Assembly: GCA_900618795.1 (NCBI GenBank)
Contig: UYJD01000011.1
Coordinates: forward strand, 828,980 to 892,979
Origin: Cyanodermella asteris
Taxonomy: Eukaryota; Ascomycota; Lecanoromycetes; Ostropales; Stictidaceae
Direction: 5' to 3'
DNA length: 64,000 bases
A program made the position numbers and the translations under genes. The notes under the pieces were generated by a model. It was not told the origin of the DNA and made no database searches. It saw only the letters and a program-made list of their open reading frames with translations. Positions 43,401 through 56,641 of this stretch are shown here, piece by piece. Each line of letters starts with the position of its first letter. Position 1 is the first letter of the stretch.

Positions 43401-46400
43401 CATTTGTGTCCCACGATCAGCCATTCCGCAAGCACCATGCGCGCTGCACAAATCGCAGCACGAACAGCAGTCTGACATTAATTTTTCTTTGCTCGTACCA
43501 CGACTCGTGCACGTACCAGACTTGTGGTCCGCAATCCATGTCAAGTCGGCATACAGAGCCGATTTTTGTGCTGAGCGTCACTTGGAGAAACACCGTCGAT
43601 GGGAATACTGGCTAGTCGCCATGTGGCCCTCGCATCATAATGTGCTTCGAAATGACAGTCAGTGCTTCAGCTGCGATCGTGCGCGCAGTGCTGTGATGCG
43701 AAAGCGATGCTGTAGTCCGTCCCGTGTGATTCATTTTCCGTCGAGCCCGGGCCTGATTATTGATGGAGTATGCTGATCAGGATTTTAAGTTCTATCGTTT
43801 CGTGGTGCCCACAGCCTAATAGGAAGCCGATTATAGCAGCCTCGGGCAAATCGAAGGAGATGCGGAGCGTGCATACCCAAAACGGCAAGCTCGCAATTTG
43901 GCAAAGCACGCCAATGATCGCCCTGTAACACGGCCGGGTCAAGTAGTGGTTGTCGGCTGGGCCGTGGGCGGGCGTCATGGATGACATGTCTGACGGTCTG
44001 GCACATTGGGGCAAAACACGGTCACAGAGGCCGCGTGCGGGACGCCAGCCGCAAAGGGAAGTGCTACGGGTGGTGGAGGCGGTCGAGCTGGAGCCAGGAG
44101 TCTTGGAGGGTGCGGCTATGCAGCTGTCGCTGTTCGTCAGCAGCCATCAGCAGGGCAGGACCGGGCAGGATCTTCAGCCACGTCGAGCCTCGGAGCCTTG
44201 GACCAGGTCTACGGTGTTCTGCGGCCCAGGCATGGCCTAGTTGGCCGATTCGGATAGGGAAGGATACGCCAGATAATTCGACGCGCTCGCAGCGTAACGC
44301 GGCGTATTGGCGCTGGTGCGCGGCAGGCAGGTAGTATGCTGACGATGCTGATGACCTGTCAGAATAATCGAAGTACTAGTCGGTCGGCTGTCATCTGTGG
44401 GCGGCTGGGCAACGGATCATTACCCGGGTGCTTGCTAACGCCGACGGATCACGGCCAAGATGCCTCTGATGCCGAGAATTCTTGCGCCGGCATCGAGGGC
44501 TTGCCTTTGCGAAAAAAGAGAAAAGGGGCGCTGATGAGAGATTTCGCCCAATAATGCCCGTGGACGTGCGCGTGCGCATACAAGGGCATCGCACAGGATG
44601 CGCATGCAGGAGCGGTGGAAAGGTGGAGCCAGATGGAGATGCAACCAGCGGCTGATAATGCGATAATGCCTAGGCCGGAAAGGAGGTTGGGAAGTTGGAA
44701 GAGGGACGAGGGGGCACGGCCAGCAGTAGGTACTTAGTGCTGAGTGGAAGGCTGACGATGATGCCAAAGGGTACTGTACTGTAGCGTGCTGTGGGCCTGG
44801 AGGCTTTCGTCTATTATAAAATAGAAGCCAGTGCTCGGACCACGTCGGCGTGATTGGGTGCCAGCAGCCACACCGGATGGCGATCGAGTCTCGATGGCGT
44901 GTGAAGATTCAGCCTCGTTTGCTGCCACACCCACCTTCTCCCATATCCGTGTTCAAAATTTTAGCTCTCGGCATTCTTGCTTCGTATCATACCTGTCAGA
45001 CCCGCTCGCTGTTGTTGGCATGACACCCTGTGTATAGGACTCATTTTCGAAGATGATGCTTGAGGAGGGCGAACATCTACCACTGCAGTATTAATGGCTG
45101 CATGCTTGTGCCAGGAATGTCCTCCCTCTGTCTTGGTAAGACTGAAAGACCTCGCTTTGCTGAGTGCTGAGATGAAATCATGCACTTGGAGTGTTTGGAT
45201 ATCACCGTCAGCAAAGGAGGCCACCACTTCTGAAGTCTGCTGGATCCCATCTGAACATTTATACTCGTGAATCAATAGCACATACGCGGGGAAGGACACG
45301 ACCCGACTGACTCGAAGACTGCACGCTGCATCGTACCGACGCGCATCGCTGACAGCTGACGAGTGATATGAGTCCAGGGTAACAGCCACATTCCACTTCA
45401 GCCCAGTAGCCTTGGCAAACGTACAAACAGCATAGGTACGGGATACAGGCAGTGACATGCTGTTTCAAATCATGGTCATCCTGGCATGCTGTGCCGTCCA
45501 CGGGCGTTTGCACTGAGGCTCGTCTCACGGCCAGTAGAGTCGCGCTGTCGTGCGGTGGATAGAGGCCAACCAGACCGTGTACAACGAAGCAGCACGCGAT
45601 CGAGTGTACATAGTTCATGTGCAGTTACGCTCCTGAAGGCCCAATCAACAGCTCTCAAAATAGAGCTGTAGCAGCTCAGCCTGCAGACATCGCTCGAGCA
45701 CACAATCGAAACCAGTATGACTGCAGGGTGCACACACATGGCCTCAGAGACGGCCGGCGTTGCATCCATAGAAGCTTCGACTTGACGCCTTGCTTGTGTA
45801 CTCGGAAAGAAAAGCATCTGCAGCTTTGTCTAATCAGCCGTGGCGGCCTGCAGTAGCCAGCCGAGACCCGTTTCTGGTGGCGGTCTTGGACGGACAGGCC
45901 TGCTGCAGTCATGATGATAATACTCCAATCCCTCTTGTAAGTGCTTGCGCCGTCAGTGGACCGACATGGGGGTGTGCTATTAGGGGTGTGGAGGTCCGAC
46001 TGCCACATGCTCCGCCAAGGCGACCTGAACAGAAGCATGCGTACAATACCGATGCTGAACTTGCTGTAAGCTTTCACAGTAATTCCCCGTGCTCGTCATG
46101 TCTGTGTGCACCGTCGTGGGGCAAGCATCCCTGTCTCGAACGATGCAGGCAAGGAAGGCAAGCATTGACAAGGGCTGTGAGTGATCCCTTCCGCCTCGCT
46201 GCTCGGCTGGTTGGCGCGAGCAGCGCTCCTCAAAGCCCATCGCAGCACCGCACGATCCGTACCAGGAGCAAATCGAAGACCGGTGCCGGGCCCAGCCAGG
46301 CCGTTTGACACTTGACAGCTCGTCGCAAACTGTTTGTGGGCCCGTTCACGAAACAGGGAGCCGCCCGTTATCAGTCAGCACCCATTCAAGATCAACGCGA

Positions 46401-47771
46401 CGTTGAATCAGCCTCCTCTTATGTTCGAGATTGTTGCGTCAGGTCGGCTTGCAACGGCTATCAGGTACTCTGTTCGATCACTGAGCAGGATGAGGCTGCC
46501 ATTGACGGTGAAAGGAACGCAAAGTCAAATTGCCATCGATAAATCCGGGTGGCGAAAGAAGAATAATCTTGGGTAAAGGGCCGATTGCAATGTGGCAGCG
46601 ATACGGTCAGCAACGGCACGAATGGGGAAGGGTTACGGGCGAGACAGCAGGCGAGGCAGGGCTGTATGGTATAGTAAGGCGGTGGCTTGCTTGAAAGTAT
46701 CGAGGACGCCACTTTGGGTTTCACTCCAGAGAAAGCGACATCAGGCATCTACTCTGTACCTACGTGAGATAGGTGGGCAGGTAGGTATCTAAGTAGGAGG
46801 CAAGGTAGCTGCTTCGGTGGACACTGGACGGTGCAGGCGTCACAAAAGGCGTTGGCAGCTGCCAGAGTTGGTTACGATACGGCAAGTACGGTCCTGTACC
46901 GCGCCCGTGCCCGTGCGCGTGCCCGTGGCGACTTCTGTCATGGCTTCTGACGGTGACGGCAGGTGGCTTGGCGGGTAATTTGGTTTTGCATCTTTCCATA
47001 CTATCGCAGCAGTCGTGTGGAACCGAAAGCCGGCGGAACTTGCACACTACTGTGGATCCACTCCATCTGCAACCTGTGACCCCAGCCGTTTGGAGGCCGC
47101 CCGCAGCGGTCTATTCCCAATGCGTCCTGACCACTAGAGCCGCCAGAATTAGGTGTTCGTGTGCTGTTTCGCGCCCACTGACTGCCAGACTGCTTCCTCG
47201 TGGCCTGGCGTTCCCGTCTTGCTCCCGTCTTTCTCCTTCTCCACACGCCTCTTCCTCTCCTCAGCGTCTTCACGAGCCGACGGCCAACTGCTGCAGCTGC
47301 TTTACATCCCATCTTGCTCCTGGTTTTGCTGTTGCCCGTCGCTCTTTCCTTGCTTCTTTTCTTTCGAGCCCAACGTACGCCTCGCTCGACGTGCCTTCGC
47401 GGCCGTCCCTGACCAGAACGCTTGTCTTGGCAGGCACTCGTCCCCATCTACGCTGTCCAGCAGCAGCTAGGTGATCCACCACGCCGACAGCTCTGATCGA
47501 GACATCCCAACCTGCCTTGGATCTCGCATATATTTTCCGACGCTACCGTGTATTCTTTTATCACGCCTTTCATCCTGTCGTTGCGCTGCCGTTGCTGTGG
47601 TGTACAACCTGATTGCGCAAACACACTCGACAAGGTCTACACTCAAAACATTGCGCCTCGCATCCCTATACAAACATTGCCTTGCGCTCGAGTCACTTTG
47701 TTTTGATCGAGGATATCTATCGCTCTTAGTGTGCAAAGAGCTGGGAATTGACACTGGGAGAGTCCATCAAC
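40472..47771. other. Long gene-poor region upstream of CYC8
   Basis: No gene can be supported in these 7.3 kb. The ATG-initiated frames present (for example 165 residues at 44961-45458 minus) have no domains, TM pattern or coherent codon use and overlap frames on the other strand. It contains a (GTGTGC)n microsatellite at 41170-41223, an A-run at 41011-41021 and a GC-rich CGTGCC repeat near 46902-46930. The last 700 bp before CYC8 are C/T-rich, typical of a long fungal 5' leader. I see no transposon relics. Confidence 0.5.
41170..41223. repeat. (GTGTGC)n / (GT)n microsatellite
   Basis: Alternating purine-pyrimidine repeat with about seven GCGTGT-type units followed by a GT run, between ILV3 and CYC8 in non-coding DNA. 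Confidence 0.85.
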
Positions 47772-47882
47772 ATGGCGCAGCCGTTGCGCCAACCACCACC
47801 GGCCTCGCCAAATGGCATCCATCTACATGCGCACCATGCCCAACACCCACCGCACCCTCAAATCAATGGGCACTTGGCTGTC

Positions 47883-47914
<32 letters not shown>

Positions 47915-50699
47915 ACAACAACAACAGCAGCAGCAGCAGCAGCAGCCGCCACAGCCACAGCCGCCCCCACCACCTCAAAAGATCACCCCTCAGCATTTGG
48001 CCACGGCCAATGAACAGATCTGGATCTCCATCGGTAGGTAGCATTAGGTTGGCTTTAGGTCTCTCTAACAGACTACAGGCAATGTTAGCGAGCAAATGGG
48101 CGACTCCGACGGCGCTATGGATGCCTACAATCAGGCCATAAGACACAACAGAAGCTCCATCCCCGCGCTCAACGCCATTTCATGCATCTTGCGAACAAAA
48201 GAGATGTTTCCCAAGGCAATTGAGTTCCTCAACGAGATTCTCCGACTCGACTCCAACAATGGCGAAGTTTGGGGCAGCCTCGGTATGGATAGGTGCAACG
48301 TTCATTGTAATGCTCCAGCTAAAACAAAGCAGGTCATTGTCATCTTATGATGGACAACCTTCAAGAAGCGTACGGGGCCTATCAGCAGGCTCTGTACCAT
48401 CTGCGCGATCCAAAGGTAGATCGAATCATGTTGCACTCACCATCTTGTGCATTTGCTAATGTGATTGCTAGGAACCAAAACTTTGGTATGGCATCGGCAT
48501 TTTGTACGATCGGTATGGCTCGCTCGATCATGCCGAAGAGGCATTCAGTCAAGTCATGCGCATGCAACCGAACTTCGAAAAGGCGAACGAGATTTACTTT
48601 CGACTTGGCATAATTTACAAGCAGCAACAGAAATTTGCTCAAAGTCTGGAGGTAGGTATTGGTCATGTCCACCATGCTGTCTGCTTACTGACTTTGTTAG
48701 TGTTTTAGGTACATCGTCCAAGACCCGCCGAAACCACTGACCGAGGAGGACATCTGGTTCCAAATAGGTCACGTCCATGAACAGCAGAAGGATGTCAGTC
48801 TCAAGCAGATCCTATTGAACTCTGGCCACGTAGCTGACCATCCCACAGTATGAAGCCGCGAAGCAGGCATACCGACGGGTTCTCGAGCGTGATCCCAAGC
48901 ACGCCAAAGTTCTGCAACAGCTGGGTTGGCTACACCACCAAGCCAGCGGCTCCTTCCAAAGTCAAGAGCAAGCCATTGAATACCTCGAACAGTCCGTTGC
49001 ATCCGACCAAGGTGACGCCCAAAGCTGGTACCTGCTCGGCCGCTGCTACATGTCTCAGCAGAAATTCAGCAAAGCTTACGAGGCATATCAGCAGGCTGTC
49101 TACCGTGATGGCAGAAACCCGACGTTTTGGTGCTCGATTGGAGTGCTCTACTACCAGATCAACCAGTATCGCGATGCGTTGGACGCCTACTCGCGCGCGA
49201 TCCGGCTCAACCCGTACATATCGGAAGTGTGGTATGACCTCGGAACCCTGTACGAGTCTTGCAACAACCAGATCAGCGATGCCCTGGATGCATATCAACG
49301 CGCTGCGGATCTGGATCCTTCGAACGCCCACATCAAGGCCAGGCTCAACATTCTACGCAACGCACCTCAAGGTCAAGCACCGTCGGGCCCAGCCCCGCCT
49401 CCACAAGACATTCACCCTCACAACTACCAGGCGGCGCCAGGGCAACAGTGGGGACTGCCGGGCGGACCACCTGGTGGTCCACCACAACCTCAACAGCCAC
49501 CGCCGCCACCGCACCCTGCGGACTGGGGACGGACGCAACCACCACCTGGACCCCAGCCCGGCTTACCCTACGATCGTGATCCAAGAGGAGGCCCAGCTCC
49601 CTCGCATCGTCAACCCAGCCCACGTACGGGCGGTGGTTATCCAGAGCCAACGCGAGGTCCACCGGGCCCTCCGAGAGCTGCCTCGCCTCCACGACCTCCA
49701 CATGTTGCTGGTCCTCACAGTGGCCCGGGCCCGGCTCCGAATCCTTATGGCGGAGCGTCAGCTCTTCCTCAGCCTCAGTCTCAACCACCTCCGCCAGGAC
49801 CCGGAAGACCTCGCATCTCGAATCCCAACTATCCGGCAGCAGGTCCGGGAGGTATGCCACCTGCCCCGGGCTCAAACCAAGGTCCTCACGGCCCAATGCC
49901 GCCACCTGGTCGAGGCCACAGCCCGCCTCCAGAGATCAGACCCATTGATGATCGTAACATCCGTTCGCCTCACGGCGGTCCCTTGCCGCACGGCTTTGGT
50001 CAGCAGCACGCTATCGAGAATATGCAAAGACCAGCGATCATGGGTGACGCTGCACCAACTTCTGCGTTGGCTGCCGCCGAAGCTCAAGCTCAAAGAGACC
50101 GTGAAGACCCAAGACCGCAAACAGGCATAAAGCGTCTCAACGATGAGCAGGACGGAAAGTGGGGATCCAACAAAAAGGCTGCGACTGAAGACACCCGTGG
50201 GCGGCTTGAGGAGCACCACTACCGTCGAGAATCGCCGCGTGATCAACCTCGCTCGCCCGGACATCCACGCCGAGACTCTAGCGAAAGACGCAGAGAGGAA
50301 CAACGACGAGCGAACGAGAGCTATCACCCTTCAGAGGCCGCCCATCACCCACCACCAGCTGTGCCTGGTCCGCCATATGGTCCACCGCAAGGTACACAAG
50401 GCCCACCACCGCAGCACACTCCTGTGCAAGCTTCTGCCCCACCTCCCCAGCATACCCCTGTCCCATCGGAACACCAGCAACCTCCGCCCCCGCAAAGGTT
50501 GCCAATGATCAGTTCCGAGGTTCCATCTGCGCAGGTGACACCTCGTGAAGAGCGTAAACCTGAGGTCTACGAACCAGCAGCTCGTAAAATGGACATTGAC
50601 GATGACTACGATGACGCTGGACCAGAGGAGAAGAAACCAGCGGATGAGGCAAAGACAGAAGCCAATGGAGTGAATGGAGCCCCTAAACCGGACCCATAG
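47772..50699 (+). CDS. General transcriptional co-repressor Cyc8/Ssn6 (TPR protein)
   Basis: Six exons, 47772-48033, 48079-48282, 48333-48415, 48472-48651, 48701-48793 and 48849-50699, give 890 residues. All junctions are GT..AG, and each restores the TPR register. Cyc8 binds Tup1 and is recruited by DNA-binding repressors in the nucleus. The N-terminus holds a 21-residue Gln tract and a Pro-rich run. About ten TPR units follow, among them AMDAYNQAIRHN, AYGAYQQALYHL, HAEEAFSQVMRMQP, AKQAYRRVLERDP, AYEAYQQAVYRD and ALDAYSRAIRLNP. The C-terminal 450 residues are Pro/Gln/His-rich and disordered, with a late acidic patch (MDIDDDYDDAGPEEKKP). The fifth intron uses the weaker donor GTCAGT. A 7.3-kb gene-free zone lies upstream. 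Confidence 0.95.
47883..47945 (+). repeat. CAG/CAA polyglutamine tract in CYC8
   Basis: 21 consecutive Gln codons, mixed CAG and CAA, lie in the first exon of CYC8. Gln tracts are usual in this family and vary in length between strains. Confidence 0.95.
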
Positions 50700-52361
50700 A
50701 AACCAAAACGAAAAGTTGTACTGGTTCAAATCGGCGGAAGAGCGACAGCTACATTGAATGTATTTCTCGTTCGGATCGGAGTGCTGGGGCGGTAAATTCT
50801 TTGCTTTTCTGGGAAGGGCTCTATGGGCGTGCTCCCATTTTATTTCACATTCGGTGCGGCGTGCGATGGATAGAGACTGGTCAGGTTGTAAAGTACGACG
50901 CTGATGGAGTGTCAAGGACAGCACATACGGCTTACAGTTTCAAGAGTGAGCATTTCTATCTGTCAGCGGCGGCAAGGAAAAGCGTTTGTCATACTTGAAC
51001 GAATGCGCGAATGTCTTGTCAATGATTTTCTTCTTCGATTTGATACCTTGATGCGACCAGGAAAGGGAATATGGGAGAAAATGGGGTTCCAAGAGACAAT
51101 GTACCTTAGTGCGAGAGGAGAACGGCAGTCGATGGTGGTCTAGTCAGCCTAGATAACTTCAACCAATTAGGTTCAAAGCATTCTGCGAATTCGATACCGA
51201 CATAGTATAACTTAAGCTGTGGACTACCCGAATGTACGTGATGAGCAATCGACATGACACGTACTTGGTGTTCTCAGACGCAGAAGGTCCGAACGCGCCT
51301 TCCTGACTCATTTTGTATGGGCAAAGTCTCGGAAATTGGGTGGGCCTACTACTTTCAGCTCTGCAAAAACGTAATCGAGCGACAATCTCGCAATCAGGCT
51401 GTCGGCATCTCAACTACCTGCTGCCTCACAGGTTCTGCAATTATGTATTAGCACCATCGCCACCATCCGTACGGATGCCTCGAAGAGAACTGCTCAGCAT
51501 ACTGGGGCACCGCCCAGCTCGGATTGAACCGACCTTGACAGGCACCAGGCGCCTCTTCCATTCAGACTCGAATGCTCAAATTGACCTGCGCTGCTGCAAT
51601 TTGAGGATTCACAGGAACACCAAACCGCCGCGTGCACTGTTGCAACTCTCTGTGAACCCCTTTACAGCATCATCTGGCCGCTCGACATCGACCTGGTCAG
51701 ATGTGCGCGGTACTGCAGATGCGGCTGCAGACAAAGGTGAGTCTGCTACAAGATCTCCTTTACCTGGCTGAAGGTCTGGCTCAAGACTACCTATGAAGGC
51801 CGACGATGGTGCACTCGGAGTTGTCGCTCAACCGTCGAGACAGAGCTGATGATGCCCCGTTGCATGAGACAGCTTCATTCCACGGCCTATTAAGAAGCGG
51901 CAGCATGCGCCTGGCAGCGACCAATTGCATGCATCGCGTGCCCTTTGCGTGGTGGAAGGAAAAGCGAACACAACGGCCAGGGGCCTGCAGCTGTGCTGCC
52001 CCGTCGGTGGCAGATTTAGCTCCACCAGCTTCACGGACCAACCTCAATGTTGCCAAGCGAGGAGGATGGGGGCTTGAAGCTCCGCATCAATTCAGCGAGC
52101 CCCGCAAGACGAAGCTGGGGCGTGCGGTACAGCATCCTCCCTAAGCCGCTATGTGTTCTGCCAATTCCTTCTACGAGCTCCGACGAGTCCGACTTACCTG
52201 CTACATAGGGACANNNNNNNNNNNNNNNNNNNNNNNNNACAACATGCCCGCCCTGATCGTGTCTTTTCTCAGCTCTGTTCTCAGGTCTCACTGCCTATCT
52301 CTTTACCTCTTTGTTACTCTCTATACTCAATTGATACCCCTTCTGATATCTCGTCGCAGTC
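50700..52361. other. Intergenic region with an assembly gap
   Basis: These 1.66 kb between CYC8 and GUT1 hold no gene I can support. They include the run of 25 N at 52214-52238, so the distance to GUT1 and any element there are uncertain. Confidence 0.5.
52214..52238. other. Assembly gap (25 N)
   Basis: Twenty-five undetermined bases lie about 125 bp upstream of the GUT1 ATG. True gap size is unknown; the bases on either side do not show an obvious repeat. Confidence 0.99.
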
Positions 52362-54294
52362 ATGGAGCGTCTTAGCACCGTCTTCAAGCGCAAGAGCAGC
52401 CAGAAGGTACCGCAGCAGCAGGATAGCGCCTCGGCCTCCAAGTCCGAGGCTGCCAAACCCACGTCATCTTCGAAGGAAACAGCGACAGCGACCAGCTCGC
52501 CCAAGGCAAAAGGCCCTTTTCTGGGTGCAATTGATCAGGGCACGACGAGCTCGAGGTTCTTGATCTTCGACAAGGCCGGCGTTATAGTTGCGCAGCACCA
52601 GCTCGAGTTCAATCAGTACCACCAGCACTCCGGGTAAGCATTCCGGCACCCCTGCAGAAACCCTCCCACGTCCTACATCCTTCGATCGGAGCATGGGGTC
52701 ACTTGCTGATATGCGCGCCATCTAGATGGCACGAACAGGATCCCCAGGAGATCATCGAGTCCGTCACGACATGCATTGACAAGGCCACCGATGAGTTCCT
52801 GAAGCTCGGACATAGCAAATCAGACATCACCGCGGTCGGCATCACCAACCAGCGCGAAACCACCGTGGTCTGGAACAAAGAGACTGGCAAGGCACTATAC
52901 AATGCGATCGCTTGGCCGGATACGCGTACAGGTGCGATCGTCAGAGAATTGAAGAAGCGCGATGGCGCGGACAAATTACAAGCTATTTGCGGTCTGCCGA
53001 TATCTACATACCCCTCCTCACTGAAACTCACTTGGTTGCTGCGAAATGTCGACGAAGTGAAAAAGGCCTATGAGGAGGGCAAGCTTGCTTTCGGTACAGT
53101 CGACAGCTGGTTGCTATGGCATCTCAACGGACATACCAAGAATGGAGAGCCCATCTTTGTGACCGACGCGACAAACGCTTCGCGGACCATGTTTGCGGAC
53201 CTAGAAACGCTGGAGTACTCGCAAGAGAGTTTGGACTTTTTCCAATTGGACACCAAGAAGATTGCTCTGCCTAAAATCGTTGCTTCGGCAGAAGAGACGG
53301 CTTTTGGCAAGCTTGCAATCTCAAAACTCGAAGGAACGCCAATCACTGGCTTGCTCGGTGACCAGTCCGCGGCATTGGTTGGACAGGCTGGCTTCAAGGA
53401 CGGTGATGCTAAAAATACCTACGGTACTGGCTGCTTTTTGCTCAAAAACGTGGGCGACAAAGTTGTCCACTCGAGCCACGGCCTCCTCGCCACCGTGGCC
53501 TACGACTTTAGCAAATTCTCTGCTCACGGTGGCCGTACGTACGCTCTGGAAGGATCTATCGCTGTTGCAGGTTCTGGTGTCAAGTTCCTCGTCAAGAACT
53601 TTGCATTTGGTGAGGCTGCCCACGAGATCACGACGCTCGCGAGCAATGTGAAGGACAGCGGTGGTTGTGTCTTCGTGACTGCCTTCTCTGGTCTCTTTGC
53701 TCCTTATTGGATCGACGATGCGAAAGGAACTATCTTTGGTATAACGCAGCATACTGAGAAGGGCCACATCGCTCGCGCAACCCTCGAAGCTACCTGTTTC
53801 CAAACACGTGCCATTCTCGATGCCATGGAGCTGGACTCTGGGAAGCCTTTGAGCGAGCTGAATGTTGATGGTGGCATGAGCAACAGTGACCTCTGCATGC
53901 AGGTAAGAAGTGTCTTTGACCATTGTTTCCACTTCGACTGACGAAATCTTAGGCACAAGCGGACATCATGGGCATTCCTGTGGACCGACCTGCTATGCGC
54001 GAAACGACAGCCTTGGGTGCAGCCATCGCAGCAGGTCTAGCATCGGGCGTATACAAGAACCTAGAGGAATTGAAAGAGATCAATCGCCATGACCGCACAC
54101 TCTTTCAGCCTGTGATCTCCGACAAGCAGCGCGAGATCATGTACAAGCGATGGAAGAAAGCAGTTGAGATGTGTAGGGGCTGGCTGGATGTCGAGGTTAC
54201 AGGTGAGGACGAGGAAAGCGAAGGCCAAGAGGCAGAGAATGCCGACAGCTCAAAAGTGGAAAAGAGCACCAGTGCTGGCAACGTAATTGCGTGA
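52362..54294 (+). CDS. Glycerol kinase
   Basis: Exons 52362-52633, 52726-53902 and 53953-54294 give 596 residues. The FGGY-family enzyme phosphorylates glycerol to glycerol-3-phosphate with ATP, the first step of glycerol use. Motifs in order: AIDQGTTSSR at residues 56-65 (phosphate-1 loop), VGITNQRETTVVWNKETG, YNAIAWPDTRT, ITGLLGDQSAALVGQ, KNTYGTGCFLL, ALEGSIAVAGSGVK, and LNVDGGMSNSDLCMQAQADI, which crosses the last splice junction in frame. The start gives a Ser/Lys-rich N-terminal extension of about 50 residues (MERLSTVFKRKSSQKVPQQ) ahead of the catalytic fold, longer than in bacterial GlpK and likely regulatory or disordered. A Glu/Ser-rich tail ends the protein. A 25-base gap sits in the promoter region. 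Confidence 0.97.
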
Positions 54295-56034
<1,740 letters not shown>

Positions 56035-56641
56035 TTGGACTTGTGACATCAGCGTTGGCGTTCGGACAGGATGACAGGGGCGGCTTCTCGGTTTCGGGGT
56101 GAAACGGACGCTCACGAAAATGGCTATGGCCAAGTGAACGAAAATTCAATGCAAGCAATTAACCATGTTCGCATTTGGATGCAGTAGTTCTTCGGTTTTT
56201 TGGGCCTGACGTGTCTCGGACGCCGTTGCACTAAGTAGGCTTGTGTTGAGAAACGTAAGCATGTGACTTGCAATGGTCGGACGTCTTTTCGCAATGCGCG
56301 GCAAACACTTAGAGCTTCTTGCCTACATATCTGTCCATGACTTAGCGATCCAAGAAGAAAGATCGCATTGCACGTGTCTTGTGAAGTCGCAGAAAGTACT
56401 CCCAAGGTAGACACCTGGATTCCCGCGTGACGTATGTAAGCTGTTGGGCGCCGCAGGCACTTCATCAGAAGCGCATCGAACTAAGGCACGTTTGCTCCCT
56501 AAGCGGCGAGCTGAGCTTTCCACAGCTAGGTGCCGTCTGGTACAGTCCAGCATCCAAGATTCCTTTCTCTACATAGCCCGCATTCCACGCCTCGCGTCCT
56601 CCGCTCTGATTCCCGGATTCCCCACCCGTCTCGCGCCAGCA
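56035..56641. other. RVB1 / HUL5 spacer
   Basis: These 607 bp include the HUL5 promoter and leader. The HUL5 frame stays open upstream of its ATG but has no earlier ATG, so this part is read as leader. Confidence 0.6.

Noticed and set aside
44961-45458. 165-residue ATG-initiated minus-strand frame in the gene desert
   Set aside because: No domain, no signal peptide, no TM, and other frames of similar length overlap it on both strands.
46752-46809. Loose AGGT/GGTA-rich stretch
   Set aside because: Irregular degenerate repeat without consistent unit; not worth a repeat call.
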